From positions 496,001-560,000 of the forward strand of contig NZ_VTTH01000002.1 in assembly GCF_008831265.1 (NCBI RefSeq): a stretch of DNA of 64,000 bases, in the 5' to 3' direction. The notes beneath the pieces were generated by a model. That model did not search any database and had not been told where the DNA came from. It saw only the letters and a program-made list of their open reading frames with translations. Below, piece by piece: positions 35,629 to 47,418 of the stretch (positions are counted from its first letter, which is position 1; each line of letters opens with the position of its first letter). The stretch comes from Lacisediminimonas profundi. GTDB taxonomy: Bacteria > Pseudomonadota > Gammaproteobacteria > Burkholderiales > Burkholderiaceae_D. A program made the position numbers and the translations under genes.

Positions 35629-37674
35629 TTATTTCAAGTAAGGAAGCAGCAACAGATATCCGAGATACAGCGCGATCCCGAGAATCATCGTGAATGCGTA
35701 GTGATAGATGTAGCCGGTCTGCAGCGTACGGGTGATGGCGGACAGCCAGCCGACGGCGCGTGCGCTGCCGTTGACGATCAGGCCGTCGATCAGGCTGCGG
35801 TCGCCGGCGTTCCACAGGCCGCGGCCGAGGGCGCGGGCGCCGCCGGAAAACACGACATCGTTGAACTTGTCCATGTAGTACTTGTTGTCCAGCAGCTTGT
35901 AGATGCCGCTGAAGTTACGGTAGAACCAGGCCGGGACGCGCGGATTGATCATGTAGCAGTAGTAAGAGCTGGCGACACCGGCCAGCGCCAGCCAGAACGG
36001 CGCAGTGCTCAGCCCGTGGACAGCCATAGCGACGGCGCCATGCCAGTGGCCGGCCAGCTCTTTCATGGCTTCATGCTTGTCGCTGACGAACACGACGCCT
36101 TTGAAGAAATCGCCGAACAGCATCGGGCCGATGGTGAAGAAGCCGATCAGCACCGAAGGGATGGCCAGCAAGATCAGCGGCAAGGTGACGACCAGCGGCG
36201 CCTCGTGCGGCTTCTGGCCAGGGGCCAAGCCGTGGTGATGCTCGTCAGCATGCTCGTCATGGCTGTGATCCTGGTGCTCGTCATGATGCGGCTTGCCAAA
36301 GCGCTCTTCTCCGTGGAACACCAGGAAGTACATGCGGAACGAGTAGAAGGCCGTGACGAACACGCCGGCCAGCACGGCAAAGTAGGCAAAGCCGGCGCCA
36401 GGCAGGTGGCTGGCGTGAACTGCTTCGATGATGCTGTCCTTCGAATAGAAGCCCGAGAAGAACGGCGTGCCGATCAGCGCCAGCGAACCCAGCAGCGAAG
36501 TGATCCAGGTGATCGGCATGTATTTGCGCAGGCCGCCCATGTTGCGGATGTCCTGGTCATGGTGCATGCCGATGATGACGGCACCCGCGGCAAGGAACAG
36601 CAACGCCTTGAAGAATGCGTGGGTCATCAGGTGGAACACGGCCACCGAGTAGGCGGATGCGCCCAGCGCGACGGTCATGTAACCAAGCTGGGACAGCGTG
36701 GAATACGCGACCACCCGCTTGATGTCGTTCTGGATGATGCCGAGGAAGCCCATGAACAGCGCAGTAATGGCGCCGATCACCAGCACGAACGACAAGGCCG
36801 CATCCGACAACTCGAACAGCGGCGACATGCGGGTCACCATGAAGATGCCGGCCGTGACCATGGTCGCGGCGTGGATCAGTGCGGAAATCGGGGTCGGGCC
36901 TTCCATCGAATCCGGCAGCCATACGTGCAGCGGAAACTGGGCCGACTTGCCCATGGCGCCGATGAACAGGCAGATGCAGGCGACGGTCAGCAGCATCCAG
37001 TCACTGCCCGGCAGGGTCAGTTGGGCCAGCGCCTCGCGCTTGGCGAACACTTCGGCGTAGTTCATCGAGCCCGCGTAGGCCAGCAGCAGGCCGATGCCGA
37101 GGATGAAGCCGAAATCGCCGACGCGGTTGACCAGGAAGGCCTTCATGTTGGCGAAGATTGCGGTCGGGCGGGTGTACCAGAATCCGATCAGCAGGTAGGA
37201 CACCAGGCCGACAGCTTCCCAGCCGAAGAACAGTTGCAGGAAGTTGTTGCTCATGACGAGCATCAGCATCGAGAACGTAAACAGCGAGATGTAGGAGAAG
37301 AAGCGGTTGTAGCCTTCGTCCTCGGCCATGTAGCCGATCGTGTAGATGTGGACCATCAGCGAGACGAAAGTCACCACGCACATCATCATCGCGGTCAGGC
37401 TGTCGACCAGGAAGCCGATCTCCAGCTTGACCCCGGCGACAGTCATCCAGTTGTAGATGGTGCCATTGAAGCTCGCGCCGTCCATCACCGCCAGCAGGGT
37501 CTGGCACGAGATGATGAAAGCGACCAGCACGCCGAGTATGGTCACGGTATGCGAGCCGGTACGGCCGATCTTGTTGCCGAAGAACCGGGTGCCGAACAGC
37601 CCGGCTATCGCCGCCCCTGCGAGCGGTGCCAGCGGTACTGCCAGCAAGAGGTTAGGGTTGAGTTGCCCCGCCAT
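35629..37674 (-). CDS. nuoL: NADH-quinone oxidoreductase subunit L
   Basis: The 681-residue distal antiporter-like subunit has the usual long C-terminal helix region. The conserved GAMGKSAQFPLHVWLPDSMEGPTP segment lies near residue 240. Near residues 455-490 there is a His/Asp-rich soluble loop (HHDEHQDHSHDEHADEHHH), placed just before a hydrophobic segment. It is 59 bp after nuoK. Confidence 0.96.
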   Translation of the reverse strand: MAGQLNPNLLLAVPLAPLAGAAIAGLFGTRFFGNKIGRTGSHTVTILGVLVAFIISCQTLLAVMDGASFNGTIYNWMTVAGVKLEIGFLVDSLTAMMMCVVTFVSLMVHIYTIGYMAEDEGYNRFFSYISLFTFSMLMLVMSNNFLQLFFGWEAVGLVSYLLIGFWYTRPTAIFANMKAFLVNRVGDFGFILGIGLLLAYAGSMNYAEVFAKREALAQLTLPGSDWMLLTVACICLFIGAMGKSAQFPLHVWLPDSMEGPTPISALIHAATMVTAGIFMVTRMSPLFELSDAALSFVLVIGAITALFMGFLGIIQNDIKRVVAYSTLSQLGYMTVALGASAYSVAVFHLMTHAFFKALLFLAAGAVIIGMHHDQDIRNMGGLRKYMPITWITSLLGSLALIGTPFFSGFYSKDSIIEAVHASHLPGAGFAYFAVLAGVFVTAFYSFRMYFLVFHGEERFGKPHHDEHQDHSHDEHADEHHHGLAPGQKPHEAPLVVTLPLILLAIPSVLIGFFTIGPMLFGDFFKGVVFVSDKHEAMKELAGHWHGAVAMAVHGLSTAPFWLALAGVASSYYCYMINPRVPAWFYRNFSGIYKLLDNKYYMDKFNDVVFSGGARALGRGLWNAGDRSLIDGLIVNGSARAVGWLSAITRTLQTGYIYHYAFTMILGIALYLGYLLLLPYLK

Positions 37675-37733
37675 GATGAACCTTGTGGTTATTTTGTGGT
37701 TGTCTGCTGTTTATCGATATTCGTGAGCCGGGA

Positions 37734-38042
37734 CTAGCCCTTGAGCGCGTCCAGGTCTTCGACATTGATGGTGTCGAGATTACGGAACAGCAGCACCAGG
37801 ATGGCCAGGCCGATCGCTGCCTCGGCCGCAGCCACGGTCAGGATGAAGAACACGAAAACCTGCCCGGCTGCGTCCCCGAGGTAGTACGAGAACGCGACGA
37901 AATTGGTGTTCACCGCCAGCAGCATCAGTTCGATCGCCATCAGCAGCACGATGATGTTCTTGCGGTTCAGGAAAATGCCGACCACGGACACCGAGAACAG
38001 GATGGCGCCGAGGATCAGGAAATGGGCGAGAGACAGAGTCAC
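37734..38042 (-). CDS. nuoK: NADH-quinone oxidoreductase subunit K
   Basis: The 102-residue subunit has three membrane helices. The two conserved Glu of the proton channel are visible in [10 protein letters not shown] and [12 protein letters not shown]. It is 9 bp after nuoJ. Confidence 0.96.
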   Translation of the reverse strand: MTLSLAHFLILGAILFSVSVVGIFLNRKNIIVLLMAIELMLLAVNTNFVAFSYYLGDAAGQVFVFFILTVAAAEAAIGLAILVLLFRNLDTINVEDLDALKG

Positions 38043-38051
38043 GATATCCCC

Positions 38052-38681
38052 TTATTGCTTGTCGCTGGCAGCGGCAGGCGCCGGCCGCTCGGTTTCGGAT
38101 TTCATCTTCACCACGCGCAGGCGGTCGGTGCTCTTGACCTTGGATGCCGCAGCGGGATCGAAGTACTTGCTGTCCTTGCGCCGGCGCAGCGTCAGCGCTA
38201 CGGCGGCAACAATGCCCAGCAGCAGGATGACCGCCGCCACTTCGAAAGCGAAGATGTACTGGGTGAAGATCAGCTTGCCCAGTTCCTTGGTGCTGCCCAG
38301 TGTGGAGGAGACAGCAGGCACCTGGGCGTCGGTGGCCAGGAAGCCGCGGAACAGCACCGCGGCCATCTCCAGCACGATGATGACGCCGATGGTGGCAGCA
38401 AACGGGAAATAGGACCAGAAATTCTCCCGCAACTTGCCAACGTCGACGTCGACCATCATCACCACGAACAGGAACAGGACCATCACCGCGCCGACATACA
38501 CCAGCACCAGCACGATGGCGAGGAACTCCGCCTTGAGCAGCATCCAGATAGCGGCGGCGGTAAAGAACGTCAGCACCAGGTACAGTGCGGCTTGCACCGG
38601 ATTGCGATCGGTGACGACGCGCGTCGCCGCAACCACGAGGATCGCAGAAAACACATAAAACAGCGCAGATTTGAATTCCAT
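38052..38681 (-). CDS. nuoJ: NADH-quinone oxidoreductase subunit J
   Basis: The 209-residue subunit has five membrane segments; the YVGAVMVLFLFVVMM helix near residue 57 contains the typical bulge region. The C-terminal ~40 residues are soluble and Lys/Ala-rich. It is 63 bp after nuoI, one of the longer gaps in the operon. Confidence 0.95.
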   Translation of the reverse strand: MEFKSALFYVFSAILVVAATRVVTDRNPVQAALYLVLTFFTAAAIWMLLKAEFLAIVLVLVYVGAVMVLFLFVVMMVDVDVGKLRENFWSYFPFAATIGVIIVLEMAAVLFRGFLATDAQVPAVSSTLGSTKELGKLIFTQYIFAFEVAAVILLLGIVAAVALTLRRRKDSKYFDPAAASKVKSTDRLRVVKMKSETERPAPAAASDKQ

Positions 38682-38744
38682 GATGGACCAGTCAGTACCG
38701 GTGGCGCGCCGGCTGTAGCCGGTGACGCCACCTTGTTTTATTAA

Positions 38745-39233
38745 TCAGCGATAAGGAGCGTCGGCTGCACGGTTGGCGGCAATTTCCTTCTCGTAGCGGT
38801 CGCCGACGGCGAGCAGCATCTCTTTCGTGAAGTACAGGTCGCCGCGCTTCTCTCCGTGGTACTCCAGCACCTGGGTCTCGACGATCGAATCAACCGGGCA
38901 GGATTCTTCGCAGAATCCGCAGAAGATGCATTTGGTCAGGTCGATGTCGTAACGCGTGGTGCGGCGGCTGCCGTCATCACGTTGCTCCGACTCGATAGTG
39001 ATCGCCAGTGCCGGGCAGACCGCTTCGCACAGTTTGCAGGCGATGCAGCGCTCTTCGCCGTTCGGGTACCGGCGCAACGCGTGCAGGCCACGGAAGCGCG
39101 GCGAAATCGGCGTCTTCTCTTCCGGGAACTGGACGGTGATCTTGCGAGCGAACATGTACCGGCCCGTGAGGGCCAGTCCCTTGAACAGCTCGCGCAGCAT
39201 CAGGCTGCCGAAAAAATCCTTGATCGCTTCCAT
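38745..39233 (-). CDS. nuoI: NADH-quinone oxidoreductase subunit I (two 4Fe-4S)
   Basis: The 162-residue ferredoxin-like subunit holds clusters N6a and N6b. Two binding motifs are complete: [12 protein letters not shown] near residue 64 and [12 protein letters not shown] near 103. It links the peripheral arm to the quinone site. Confidence 0.97.
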   Translation of the reverse strand: MEAIKDFFGSLMLRELFKGLALTGRYMFARKITVQFPEEKTPISPRFRGLHALRRYPNGEERCIACKLCEAVCPALAITIESEQRDDGSRRTTRYDIDLTKCIFCGFCEESCPVDSIVETQVLEYHGEKRGDLYFTKEMLLAVGDRYEKEIAANRAADAPYR

Positions 39234-39258
39234 GTTTGTGCCTTGTATTGCTTTTGCG

Positions 39259-40332
39259 TTACTTCCAGATATTCCAGGGGGTCTGCATCCAGACCGCGAC
39301 GATCACCAGGTAAGCCAGCGTCAGCGGAATGAACACCTTCCAGCCCAGACGCATGATCTGGTCGTAGCGATAGCGTGGGAACGATGCGCGCGCCCAGATG
39401 AAGATCGATACGACCAGGAAGGTCTTGACGCCCAGCCAGATCCAGCCCGGCACCCAGTTCAGCAGCACCGAGTTGATCGGCGACATCCAGCCGCCGAGGA
39501 ACAGCAGCGAAGCCAGCGCCGAGAACAGGATCATGTTCGCGTATTCGGCAAGGAAGAACATAGCGAACGACATGCCGGAATATTCGACCATGTGGCCGGC
39601 GACGATCTCGGACTCGCCTTCGACCACGTCGAAGGGATGGCGATTGGTTTCGGCAATGCCGGAGATGATGTAGATCACGAACATCGGCAGCAGCGGCAAC
39701 CAGTTCCAGGACAGGAAAGTCAGGCCACGGTCGGCGAAATAGCCGGTCCCCTGCAGCATCACGATCTCCGAAATGTTCAGCGAACCGGACACCATCAGCA
39801 CGATGACCAGCACGAAGCCCATCGCGATCTCGTACGAAATCATTTGCGCCGACGCCCGCATTGCGCCAAGGAAGGCGTATTTGGAGTTGGACGCCCAACC
39901 GGCGACGATCACGCCATAGACCTCGAGCGAGGTGATCGCCATCACGAACAGCAGCCCGGCGTTCAGGTTGGCAAGCGCCATCTCCGGGCCGAACGGGATG
40001 ATGACCCAGGCCACCAGCGCCGGCATGATGGTCATCACCGGCGCGATCACGAACAAGGCCTTGTTCGACTTGGCCGGCACCACGATCTCTTTCAGCAGCA
40101 GCTTGAGCGCATCGGCGATCGGTTGCAGCAGCCCCAGCGGGCCGACGCGATTCGGTCCGAGCCGGATGTGCATCCAGCCGATCAACTTGCGCTCCCACAG
40201 GGTCAGGTAGGCGACGCAACCCATCAGCGGCAGCACCACGCAGACGATCTTGATCAGGTTCCAGACGGCTGGCCAGAAATAGCCGAACACACCCTGGCCC
40301 GCGGCATTGACAGTAGCCAGAATTCCATCCAT
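39259..40332 (-). CDS. nuoH: NADH-quinone oxidoreductase subunit H
   Basis: The 357-residue membrane subunit forms the quinone chamber with NuoB and NuoD. The conserved [19 protein letters not shown] near residue 48 and [20 protein letters not shown] near 225 are present. Its start overlaps the nuoG stop by one base. Confidence 0.97.
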   Translation of the reverse strand: MDGILATVNAAGQGVFGYFWPAVWNLIKIVCVVLPLMGCVAYLTLWERKLIGWMHIRLGPNRVGPLGLLQPIADALKLLLKEIVVPAKSNKALFVIAPVMTIMPALVAWVIIPFGPEMALANLNAGLLFVMAITSLEVYGVIVAGWASNSKYAFLGAMRASAQMISYEIAMGFVLVIVLMVSGSLNISEIVMLQGTGYFADRGLTFLSWNWLPLLPMFVIYIISGIAETNRHPFDVVEGESEIVAGHMVEYSGMSFAMFFLAEYANMILFSALASLLFLGGWMSPINSVLLNWVPGWIWLGVKTFLVVSIFIWARASFPRYRYDQIMRLGWKVFIPLTLAYLVIVAVWMQTPWNIWK

Positions 40333-42677
40333 CAGACTTTCTCCACGCTGATTGCGCCAAACATGCTGCCCAATGCACTGGTCGAAGGGTGACCGGCGGC
40401 GACGCGCACGACGCTTGCCGGCAGCCGCTCATCGACGGACACGGTCAGCACCGCACTCCCCTGCCCCTGCTTCACGCGCAACTGGCTGCCGTTGGCGACG
40501 CCAAGCTGTTGCGCCAGCACTGCCGAAATGATCGCTTGCGGAGTCCGGGCGTCGTTCGTCAGTTGCAGCGAAGGCGCACGGCGGACGATGGAGTCGGTCG
40601 AATAGATCGGTACCAGTCCGACCCGTTCAAGCGACTGGCCACCTGCCACGCCACGTTGCGGCGACAAGGCAGCAATGTTATTGAGGCGGGATGCCAGGTT
40701 CACTTCGGCCGAGACAGCACCCAATACCTCGTCGCGCACCGATTCCGACGTTTCGTAGTCGAAGCCCTGCAGATCCAGCAGGTTGCCCAGCACGCGCAGC
40801 ACTTTCCAGGCGGGACGGGTGTCGCCGGCAGGCTTGGCCGAACCATTGAAACTTTGCGCCCGGCCTTCGCAGTTGACATAGGTGCCGCTGGTCTCCGACC
40901 AGGGCGCCACCGGCAGCAGCACATCCGCATGGTCCATGCCATGCTTGTAGGCGGACATCACGACGACCATCTCGGCCTGGTCAAGCGCGCTGCGCGCCAG
41001 TTGCGGGTCGTGGCAATCGAGTTCCGGCTCGGCATGCAGGACCAGGTAGGCCTTGCGCGGCTGGGTGAAGAATTGCAGCGCGTTGCCGCCGTTGCGTGGC
41101 AATGCGCCGGCAATGTGGCCGCCGACCGTGTTGGCGGCTTCGGTCAGGTAACCGAAGCTGGCGCCGCTTGCCTCAGCAATCCACTGCGCAGCGGCGTGCA
41201 GTTGCGAGGCCTGCGGATGGTGTGCGACCGCATTGCCGAGCAACACCGCGCGCGGCTCGCCCGACAGCAGGCTGGCGGCAGTCTGCCTGGCTTGCGGCGA
41301 TGGCTCGATGCCTTCGAACCCGGCGGGAGCGGCCACGCCCTTGGCGGCAGCCACCGCGGCGATGACGCCGCCGAGTTCTGCCAGCCAAGCGGACGGGGCT
41401 GCAATGATCTTGTTGGCGACCGGCATCAGGAGGTCGTCATCGGTTGCGTGCAGCACCGAGATGGCGCCGCCGCGCTTGGCCGACTGCCGCAGGCGTGCTG
41501 CCAGCAGCGGATGATCCTTGCGCAGGTTCGATCCGATGACGAACGCGCGCCGGAGCTGGCCGAATTCGGCGACCGACATGCCCAGCCACGGCGTGACCGT
41601 GCCAGTCAGGGTGAAATCCGACTGACGCAGGCGGAAGTCGACATTGTCAGAACCCAGTCCGCGCACGACTTTCTGCAGCAGGCTCAGCTCTTCCAGCGTT
41701 GAATTGGGTGCGGCGATGGCGGCGATCGCATCGGCGCCATGCTCGTGACGGATGTTGCGCAGGCCGTGTGCAACGTATTCCAGCGCGGTCTGCCAGTCGG
41801 TCTCTATCCATTTGCCGTCCTGCTTGAGCATCGGGCGGGTCAGGCGCTCGGCGGAATGCAGGCCTTCATAGGCAAAGCGGTCGCGATCGGACAGCCAGCA
41901 TTCGTTGACATCTTCGTTCTCGAGTGGCAGCACGCGCATCACTGTGCCGGACTTGACCTGGACAATCAGGTTGGATCCCAGGCCGTCATGCGGCGAAACC
42001 GATTTGCGACGCGACAGTTCCCAGGTGCGGGCGCTGTAGCGGAACGGCTTGGAGGTCAGGGCACCAACCGGGCACAGGTCGATCATGTTGCCCGACAGTT
42101 CCGAATCCACCGTCTTGCCGACGAAAGACGTGATTTCCGAATGCTCGCCGCGGCCCAGCATGCCGAACTCCATCACGCCCGCCACTTCCTGGCCGAAGCG
42201 CACGCAGCGGGTGCAGTGGATGCAGCGGGTCATCTCTTTCATCGAGATCAGCGGACCGGCATCTTTCGGCGCCACGACACGCTTCTCTTCCGCGTAGCGG
42301 GAAGACGAAGATCCATAGCCGACCGCGAGATCCTGCAACTGGCACTCGCCGCCCTGGTCGCAGATCGGGCAATCCAGCGGATGGTTGATCAGCAGGAATT
42401 CCATCACGCCCTTCTGGGCCTTGACCGCCTTGTCGCTGTGGGTGTGCACCACCATGCCATTGGTGACAGGCGTGGCGCAGGCCGGCAGCGGCTTGGGCGC
42501 TTTTTCAACCTCGACCAGGCACATGCGGCAGTTGGCCGCAATGGACAGCTTCTTGTGATAGCAGAAATGCGGAATGTAGGTGCCGAGCTTGCTGGCAGCG
42601 TCCATCACCATGCTGCCTTCCTGCACTTCCACCTTCTTGCCGTCGATTTGGATTTCGATCATATCCTTGCTTCTCAT
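40332..42677 (-). CDS. nuoG: NADH-quinone oxidoreductase subunit G
   Basis: The 781-residue iron-sulfur subunit starts with a 2Fe-2S ferredoxin domain ([20 protein letters not shown]). It continues with His-ligated and Cys-ligated 4Fe-4S sites ([27 protein letters not shown]) and a molybdopterin-oxidoreductase-like body. Two starts are possible: ATG 42677 with GGAGG 7 nt upstream (used here), or ATG 42662, which gives the more usual family N-terminus MIEIQIDG. Confidence 0.96.
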   Translation of the reverse strand: MRSKDMIEIQIDGKKVEVQEGSMVMDAASKLGTYIPHFCYHKKLSIAANCRMCLVEVEKAPKPLPACATPVTNGMVVHTHSDKAVKAQKGVMEFLLINHPLDCPICDQGGECQLQDLAVGYGSSSSRYAEEKRVVAPKDAGPLISMKEMTRCIHCTRCVRFGQEVAGVMEFGMLGRGEHSEITSFVGKTVDSELSGNMIDLCPVGALTSKPFRYSARTWELSRRKSVSPHDGLGSNLIVQVKSGTVMRVLPLENEDVNECWLSDRDRFAYEGLHSAERLTRPMLKQDGKWIETDWQTALEYVAHGLRNIRHEHGADAIAAIAAPNSTLEELSLLQKVVRGLGSDNVDFRLRQSDFTLTGTVTPWLGMSVAEFGQLRRAFVIGSNLRKDHPLLAARLRQSAKRGGAISVLHATDDDLLMPVANKIIAAPSAWLAELGGVIAAVAAAKGVAAPAGFEGIEPSPQARQTAASLLSGEPRAVLLGNAVAHHPQASQLHAAAQWIAEASGASFGYLTEAANTVGGHIAGALPRNGGNALQFFTQPRKAYLVLHAEPELDCHDPQLARSALDQAEMVVVMSAYKHGMDHADVLLPVAPWSETSGTYVNCEGRAQSFNGSAKPAGDTRPAWKVLRVLGNLLDLQGFDYETSESVRDEVLGAVSAEVNLASRLNNIAALSPQRGVAGGQSLERVGLVPIYSTDSIVRRAPSLQLTNDARTPQAIISAVLAQQLGVANGSQLRVKQGQGSAVLTVSVDERLPASVVRVAAGHPSTSALGSMFGAISVEKV

Positions 42678-42680
42678 TTC

Positions 42681-42779
42681 GCCCCCTCCACTTCAAGGGG
42701 AGGGTTGGGGTGGGGACGGGCTTCTGCCAAACACCTTCATCCCCCTGCAAAAAATGCTTAAGTCTGCTTTTAAGTCTGC
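42681..42779. repeat. G-rich palindromic intergenic repeat between nuoF and nuoG
   Basis: This 102-bp gap is the largest in the operon. It holds an imperfect palindrome (CCCCCTCC..GGGGAGGG at 42682-42704) and four-plus G-runs on the plus strand (42697-42720). It resembles a dispersed intergenic repeat rather than operon sequence. A short duplicated AAGTCTGC(T/C)T motif follows at 42760-42780. Confidence 0.6.
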
Positions 42780-44075
42780 CTATACGTAGGCCGGCACCAG
42801 ACAATGTTTGTGCTCGATGTGGTACTCGAACTCGCTACGGAAGTTCTTGATCATCGCCCGCACCGGCATCGCCGCGGCATCGCCCAGCGCGCAGATGGTG
42901 CGGCCCTGGATGTTGTCGGCAATCTCGTTGAGCATGTCGAGGTCGTCCTGGCGGCCCTCGCCGTGCTCGATGCGGTGAACCATGCGATACATCCAGCCTG
43001 TTCCTTCGCGGCACGGGGTGCACTGGCCGCACGACTCTTCGTAATAGAAATAAGAGAGGCGCAGCAGCGACTTCACCATGCAGCGGGTGTCATCCATCAC
43101 GATCACGGCGCCCGAACCCAGCATCGAGCCAGCCTTGGCGATCGAGTCATAGTCCAGGTCGGTGTTCATCATGACTTCACCAGTCAGCACCGGACTGGAC
43201 GAACCGCCAGGGATCACGGCCTTGATCTTGCGGCCATCGCGCATTCCGCCGGCCAGTTCCATCAGCTTGGCGAACGGCGTGCCCAAGGGCACTTCGTAAT
43301 TGCCGGGCCTGGCAACGTCGCCCGAAATCGAGAAAATCTTGGTGCCGCCGTTATTCGGCTTGCCCAGCGCCGCATACGCCTCGCCGCCCATCTTCAGGAC
43401 AAATGGCACCGCCGCAAAAGTCTCGGTGTTGTTGATCGTGGTCGGCTTGCCGTACAGGCCGAAGCTGGCCGGGAACGGCGGCTTGAAGCGCGGCTGCCCT
43501 TTCTTGCCTTCGAGCGACTCCAGCAGCGCGGTTTCTTCGCCGCAGATATACGCGCCGTAGCCGTGAAAGGCGTGCAGCTGGAAATTGAAGCCGCTGCCGA
43601 GTATGTTGTCGCCCAGCAGGCCGGCCGCGCGGGCTTGCTCGAGCGCTTCTTCGAAGCGCGCGTAGCTATCCCAGATTTCGCCGTGGATGTAGTTGTAGCC
43701 GACCGTGATGCCCATCGCGTAGGCGCCGATTGCCATGCCTTCGATCAGGGCATGCGGGTTGTAGCGCAGGATGTCGCGGTCCTTGAATGTGCCTGGCTCG
43801 CCCTCGTCGCTGTTGCATACCAGGTATTTCTGGCCCGGGAACTGGCGCGGCATGAAGCTCCACTTCAGGCCGGTCGGAAAGCCGGCGCCGCCACGGCCGC
43901 GCAGCGAGGATGCCTTGAGCTCGGCGATGATCTGCTCGGGCGTGATCTTTTCGTTCAGGATGCGCTTGAGCGACTCGTAGCCGCCACGCTTGACGTAGTC
44001 GTCGAAGCCCCAGTTCTGGCCATCGAGTCCGGCAAGTATCAGCGGCTGGATATGACGGTCGTGCAGGCAAGTCAT
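42780..44075 (-). CDS. nuoF: NADH-quinone oxidoreductase subunit F
   Basis: The 431-residue subunit binds NADH, FMN and cluster N3. The NADH-binding [13 protein letters not shown] near residue 60, the FMN region [14 protein letters not shown] near 90, and the 4Fe-4S site [12 protein letters not shown] near 350 are intact. It overlaps nuoE by 4 bases. Confidence 0.97.
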   Translation of the reverse strand: MTCLHDRHIQPLILAGLDGQNWGFDDYVKRGGYESLKRILNEKITPEQIIAELKASSLRGRGGAGFPTGLKWSFMPRQFPGQKYLVCNSDEGEPGTFKDRDILRYNPHALIEGMAIGAYAMGITVGYNYIHGEIWDSYARFEEALEQARAAGLLGDNILGSGFNFQLHAFHGYGAYICGEETALLESLEGKKGQPRFKPPFPASFGLYGKPTTINNTETFAAVPFVLKMGGEAYAALGKPNNGGTKIFSISGDVARPGNYEVPLGTPFAKLMELAGGMRDGRKIKAVIPGGSSSPVLTGEVMMNTDLDYDSIAKAGSMLGSGAVIVMDDTRCMVKSLLRLSYFYYEESCGQCTPCREGTGWMYRMVHRIEHGEGRQDDLDMLNEIADNIQGRTICALGDAAAMPVRAMIKNFRSEFEYHIEHKHCLVPAYV

Positions 44076-44551
44076 TTCTTCAGTTCCTCCAGCAGCGCGT
44101 CGATCTTGTCATTCGACATCCAGCTGCACATGCGCTTGTTATCCACCAGCATGACCGGTGCGTCGCCGCACGCGCCCATGCACTCACCCTCTTGCAGGGT
44201 GAACTGGCCGTCCGCCGTGGTTTCGCGGTAATCGATGCCGAGCCGCTCTTTCAGGTGATGCGCCGCGCGCTCGCCGCCGGACAGCGCGCACGGCAGGTTG
44301 GTACATACCGTCAGCTTGTGGCGGCCGACCGGCTTGGTGTTGTACATGGCGTAGAAGGTCGCGACCTCCTGCACCGCGATGGCCGGCATGCGCAGGTAGT
44401 CAGCGACTTCCTGCAACAACACCGGCGACAGCCAGCCCTGCTCGTCCTGCGCGATCGCCAATGCAGCCATCACGGCGGATTGCCGCTGGTCTTGCGGGAA
44501 CTTGGCGATCTCGCGATCGATCTTTTTATACGCTTGCTCGGATAACAGCAT
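44072..44551 (-). CDS. nuoE: NADH-quinone oxidoreductase subunit E
   Basis: The 159-residue thioredoxin-like subunit carries the 2Fe-2S cluster N1a. Its ligands lie in [11 protein letters not shown] and [11 protein letters not shown]. It is 35 bp after nuoD and translationally coupled to nuoF (ATGA overlap). Confidence 0.96.
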   Translation of the reverse strand: MLLSEQAYKKIDREIAKFPQDQRQSAVMAALAIAQDEQGWLSPVLLQEVADYLRMPAIAVQEVATFYAMYNTKPVGRHKLTVCTNLPCALSGGERAAHHLKERLGIDYRETTADGQFTLQEGECMGACGDAPVMLVDNKRMCSWMSNDKIDALLEELKK

Positions 44552-44586
44552 CGTCTTGCCTTTGGGTGCGGCCGCGCCTTGCGGTC

Positions 44587-45840
44587 TTATCTATCAATCT
44601 CGCCGAACACGATGTCCTGGGTGCCAATGATGGTGACCGCGTCGGCGATCATATGGCCCCTGGACATGTCGTTCAGTCCCTGCAGGTGCGGAAAACCGGG
44701 TGCGCGGATCTTCAGCCGGTACGGCTTGTTGGCGCCGTCGGACACCAGGTAGATGCCGAACTCGCCCTTCGGATGTTCTATCCCCACATAGGCCTCGCCC
44801 GGCGGCACATGAAAGCCCTCGGTGAACAGCTTGAAGTGGTGGATCAGCTCTTCCATGTTGGACTTCATGTCCACGCGCGAGGGAGGCGCAACCTTGTGGT
44901 TGTCGCTCATCACCGGGCCGGGATTGTTGCGCAGCCATTCGACGCACTGCTTGATGATGCGGTTTGACTGGCGCATTTCTTCCACCCGGACCAGATAGCG
45001 GTCGTAGCAGTCGCCATTGGTGCCGACCGGGATGTCGAAATCGAGCAGGTCGTACACTTCGTACGGCTGCTTGCGGCGCAGATCCCATTCGACGCCGGAA
45101 CCGCGCAGCATCGGGCCGGTAAAGCCCATCGCCAGCGCCTGCTCGGGCGACACCACGCCGATACCGACCAGCCGTTGCTTCCAGATCCGGTTGTCGGTCA
45201 GCAGCGTTTCGTACTCGTCGACATAACCCGGAAAGCGGTTGGTGAAGGCCTCGATGAAATCGAGCAGCGAGCCCTGGCGGGTTTCGTTCAGCGCGCGGAT
45301 TGCCTTGTCATTGCGGATCAACGATGCCTTGTGCTGCGGCATGGTGTCAGGCAGGTCTCGGTAGACGCCGCCCGGACGGTAATACGCGGCATGCATGCGG
45401 GCGCCGGAGACGGCTTCGTAGCAGTCCATCAGGTCTTCGCGTTCGCGGAAGGCGTACAGGAACACGCCCATCGCACCGACGTCGAGCCCGTGCGCACCCA
45501 GCCACAGCAGATGGTTCAGCAAGCGCGTGATCTCGTCGAACATCACGCGGATGTACTGCGCGCGCAAGGGCACTTCGATGCCCATCAGCTTTTCGATCGC
45601 CATCACATAGGCGTGCTCGTTGCACATCATCGACACATAGTCCAGGCGGTCCATGTACGGCACCGACTGCAGGTAGGTCTTTTGCTCCGCCAGCTTTTCG
45701 GTCGCGCGGTGCAGCAGGCCGATGTGCGGATCCGCACGCTGGATGACTTCGCCGTCAAGCTCCAGCACCAGGCGCAGCACGCCGTGTGCCGCGGGATGCT
45801 GCGGTCCGAAGTTCAGGGTGTAATTCTTGATCTCAGCCAT
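44587..45840 (-). CDS. nuoD: NADH-quinone oxidoreductase subunit D
   Basis: The 417-residue 49-kDa-type subunit forms the quinone-binding site. [22 protein letters not shown] at residues ~10-31 holds the quinone-site His, and [11 protein letters not shown] is family-typical. The stop of nuoC and the start of nuoD overlap by one base. Confidence 0.97.
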   Translation of the reverse strand: MAEIKNYTLNFGPQHPAAHGVLRLVLELDGEVIQRADPHIGLLHRATEKLAEQKTYLQSVPYMDRLDYVSMMCNEHAYVMAIEKLMGIEVPLRAQYIRVMFDEITRLLNHLLWLGAHGLDVGAMGVFLYAFREREDLMDCYEAVSGARMHAAYYRPGGVYRDLPDTMPQHKASLIRNDKAIRALNETRQGSLLDFIEAFTNRFPGYVDEYETLLTDNRIWKQRLVGIGVVSPEQALAMGFTGPMLRGSGVEWDLRRKQPYEVYDLLDFDIPVGTNGDCYDRYLVRVEEMRQSNRIIKQCVEWLRNNPGPVMSDNHKVAPPSRVDMKSNMEELIHHFKLFTEGFHVPPGEAYVGIEHPKGEFGIYLVSDGANKPYRLKIRAPGFPHLQGLNDMSRGHMIADAVTIIGTQDIVFGEIDR

Positions 45841-46436
45841 TATTTGATCCCGTAGTTCTCTTCCCGGATGATGCGCGGCACGTTCTCGCGCGGCTCGATC
45901 GTCACGGGTTGATAGATCACGCGCTTCTGATCGGCGTCGTAACGCATCTCGACATAACCGGACACCGGGAAGTCCTTGCGGAACGGATGACCGATGAAGC
46001 CATAGTCGGTGAGGATGCGACGCAGGTCGCGGTGACCTTCAAACAGCATGCCGTACAGGTCGAAAGCTTCGCGCTCGAACCAGTTGGCGGCGGGCCAGAT
46101 GTCGCACAGTGAAGGCACGACCGGCAGCTCGTCGTCCGCTGCGAACACGCGCACCCGCAAACGCCAGTTATGCCTGATCGACAACAGGTGGGTAACGGCA
46201 GCAAAGCGCAAGCCGTCCCAGGCACCGTCGCCGTAGGTCGAATAGTCGACGCCGCACAAGTCAATCAACTGCTCAAAGCGCAGGTCGGCGTGGTCGCGCA
46301 GCACGCGCATGGCAGCCAGCGAATTCGACGCCTTGACGACGATCGTGATCTCGCCCAGTGCGACGGTCAGTTCCTGGATATGGTCGCCCAGCGCGTTGCG
46401 AAGGGCTGCTTCCAGTGTTTCGAGTTTGGTGGTCAT
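45840..46436 (-). CDS. nuoC: NADH-quinone oxidoreductase subunit C
   Basis: The 198-residue 30-kDa-type subunit has the signature [26 protein letters not shown] near residue 115. ATG 46436 ([12 protein letters not shown]) gives the usual length; longer in-frame starts overlap nuoB. It is 20 bp after nuoB. Confidence 0.96.
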   Translation of the reverse strand: MTTKLETLEAALRNALGDHIQELTVALGEITIVVKASNSLAAMRVLRDHADLRFEQLIDLCGVDYSTYGDGAWDGLRFAAVTHLLSIRHNWRLRVRVFAADDELPVVPSLCDIWPAANWFEREAFDLYGMLFEGHRDLRRILTDYGFIGHPFRKDFPVSGYVEMRYDADQKRVIYQPVTIEPRENVPRIIREENYGIK

Positions 46437-46456
46437 GGTCGTTGGCAGCGTGGCTT

Positions 46457-46933
46457 TCAGCGCGCGATGGTGTTGGTGCGCTTGATCTTGTTCTGCAGCT
46501 GCATGATCCCGTACAGCAGGGCTTCTGCAGTGGGCGGACAGCCCGGCACGTAGATATCGACCGGCACGATCCGGTCGCAACCGCGCACCACCGAGTAGGA
46601 GTAATGGTAGTAGCCGCCGCCGTTGGCGCAGGAACCCATGGAAATTACCCAGCGCGGCTCGGCCATCTGGTCATACACCTTGCGCAGCGCCGGCGCCATC
46701 TTGTTGCACAGCGTTCCGGCGACGATCATCACGTCGGACTGGCGTGGCGAGGGACGGAACACGACGCCGAAACGGTCCATGTCGTAGCGCGCCGCACCGG
46801 CATGCATCATCTCGACCGCGCAGCAGGCCAGACCGAATGTCATCGGCCACATGGATCCGGTGCGGGTCCAGTTGATCAGCTTGTCAGCAGTGGTGGTGAC
46901 AAACCCTTCGTTCAATACGCCTTCAATAGACAT
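46457..46933 (-). CDS. nuoB: NADH-quinone oxidoreductase subunit B
   Basis: The 158-residue subunit holds the terminal cluster N2. Ligands are seen in [27 protein letters not shown] and [14 protein letters not shown]. It starts 3 bp after nuoA. Confidence 0.97.
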   Translation of the reverse strand: MSIEGVLNEGFVTTTADKLINWTRTGSMWPMTFGLACCAVEMMHAGAARYDMDRFGVVFRPSPRQSDVMIVAGTLCNKMAPALRKVYDQMAEPRWVISMGSCANGGGYYHYSYSVVRGCDRIVPVDIYVPGCPPTAEALLYGIMQLQNKIKRTNTIAR

Positions 46934-46936
46934 GGC

Positions 46937-47296
46937 TCATTCCCAATCAAGGGCACCTTTCTTCCATATGTACCAGAATCCGACCGCGAACTCGATGATG
47001 AATACCATCATCGTCAGGAATCCCTGCCAGCCCAAATCCCGCGAGGCCACGGCCCACGGGAAGAAGAAGGCTGTTTCAAGATCGAACAGGATGAACAGGA
47101 TCGCCACCAGATAGTAGCGGACGTCGAATTTCATGCGCGCGTCTTCGAAGGCCTCGAAGCCGCATTCGTAGGGGGAGAGCTTGGCATCATCCGGCTTGTG
47201 CGGCGCCATCAGTCGACCAAGAACCTGGGGAGCGATACCGACACCGATGCCGACCAGGATGAACAGCAGGACGGGAAGATAGTTTTCGAGATTCAC
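46937..47296 (-). CDS. nuoA: NADH-quinone oxidoreductase subunit A
   Basis: The 119-residue subunit has three membrane helices and the conserved loop [25 protein letters not shown] start at 47296 gives the usual length and has GGAA upstream; longer frames are unlike the family. It is the first gene of the nuoABCDEFGHIJKLMN operon. Confidence 0.94.
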   Translation of the reverse strand: MNLENYLPVLLFILVGIGVGIAPQVLGRLMAPHKPDDAKLSPYECGFEAFEDARMKFDVRYYLVAILFILFDLETAFFFPWAVASRDLGWQGFLTMMVFIIEFAVGFWYIWKKGALDWE

Positions 47297-47418
47297 GGCA
47301 TTTCCGTTTATCGGGTGGAGGTCACCCGTCGCACGACCCGCCGGGCCGCAACGACAAGTCCTTCGGCAAAAAGCCAGCAAAGGATGGACCCTCGCTGGCT
47401 TTTTTGATTCTTAATGTC

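Noticed and set aside
34141-37737. Long plus-strand open frames of 485 and 678 codons opposite nuoM and nuoL
   Set aside because: They mirror the codon structure of the minus-strand genes in GC-rich DNA, are rich in His/Arg/Gln/Asp, and have no recognisable domains.
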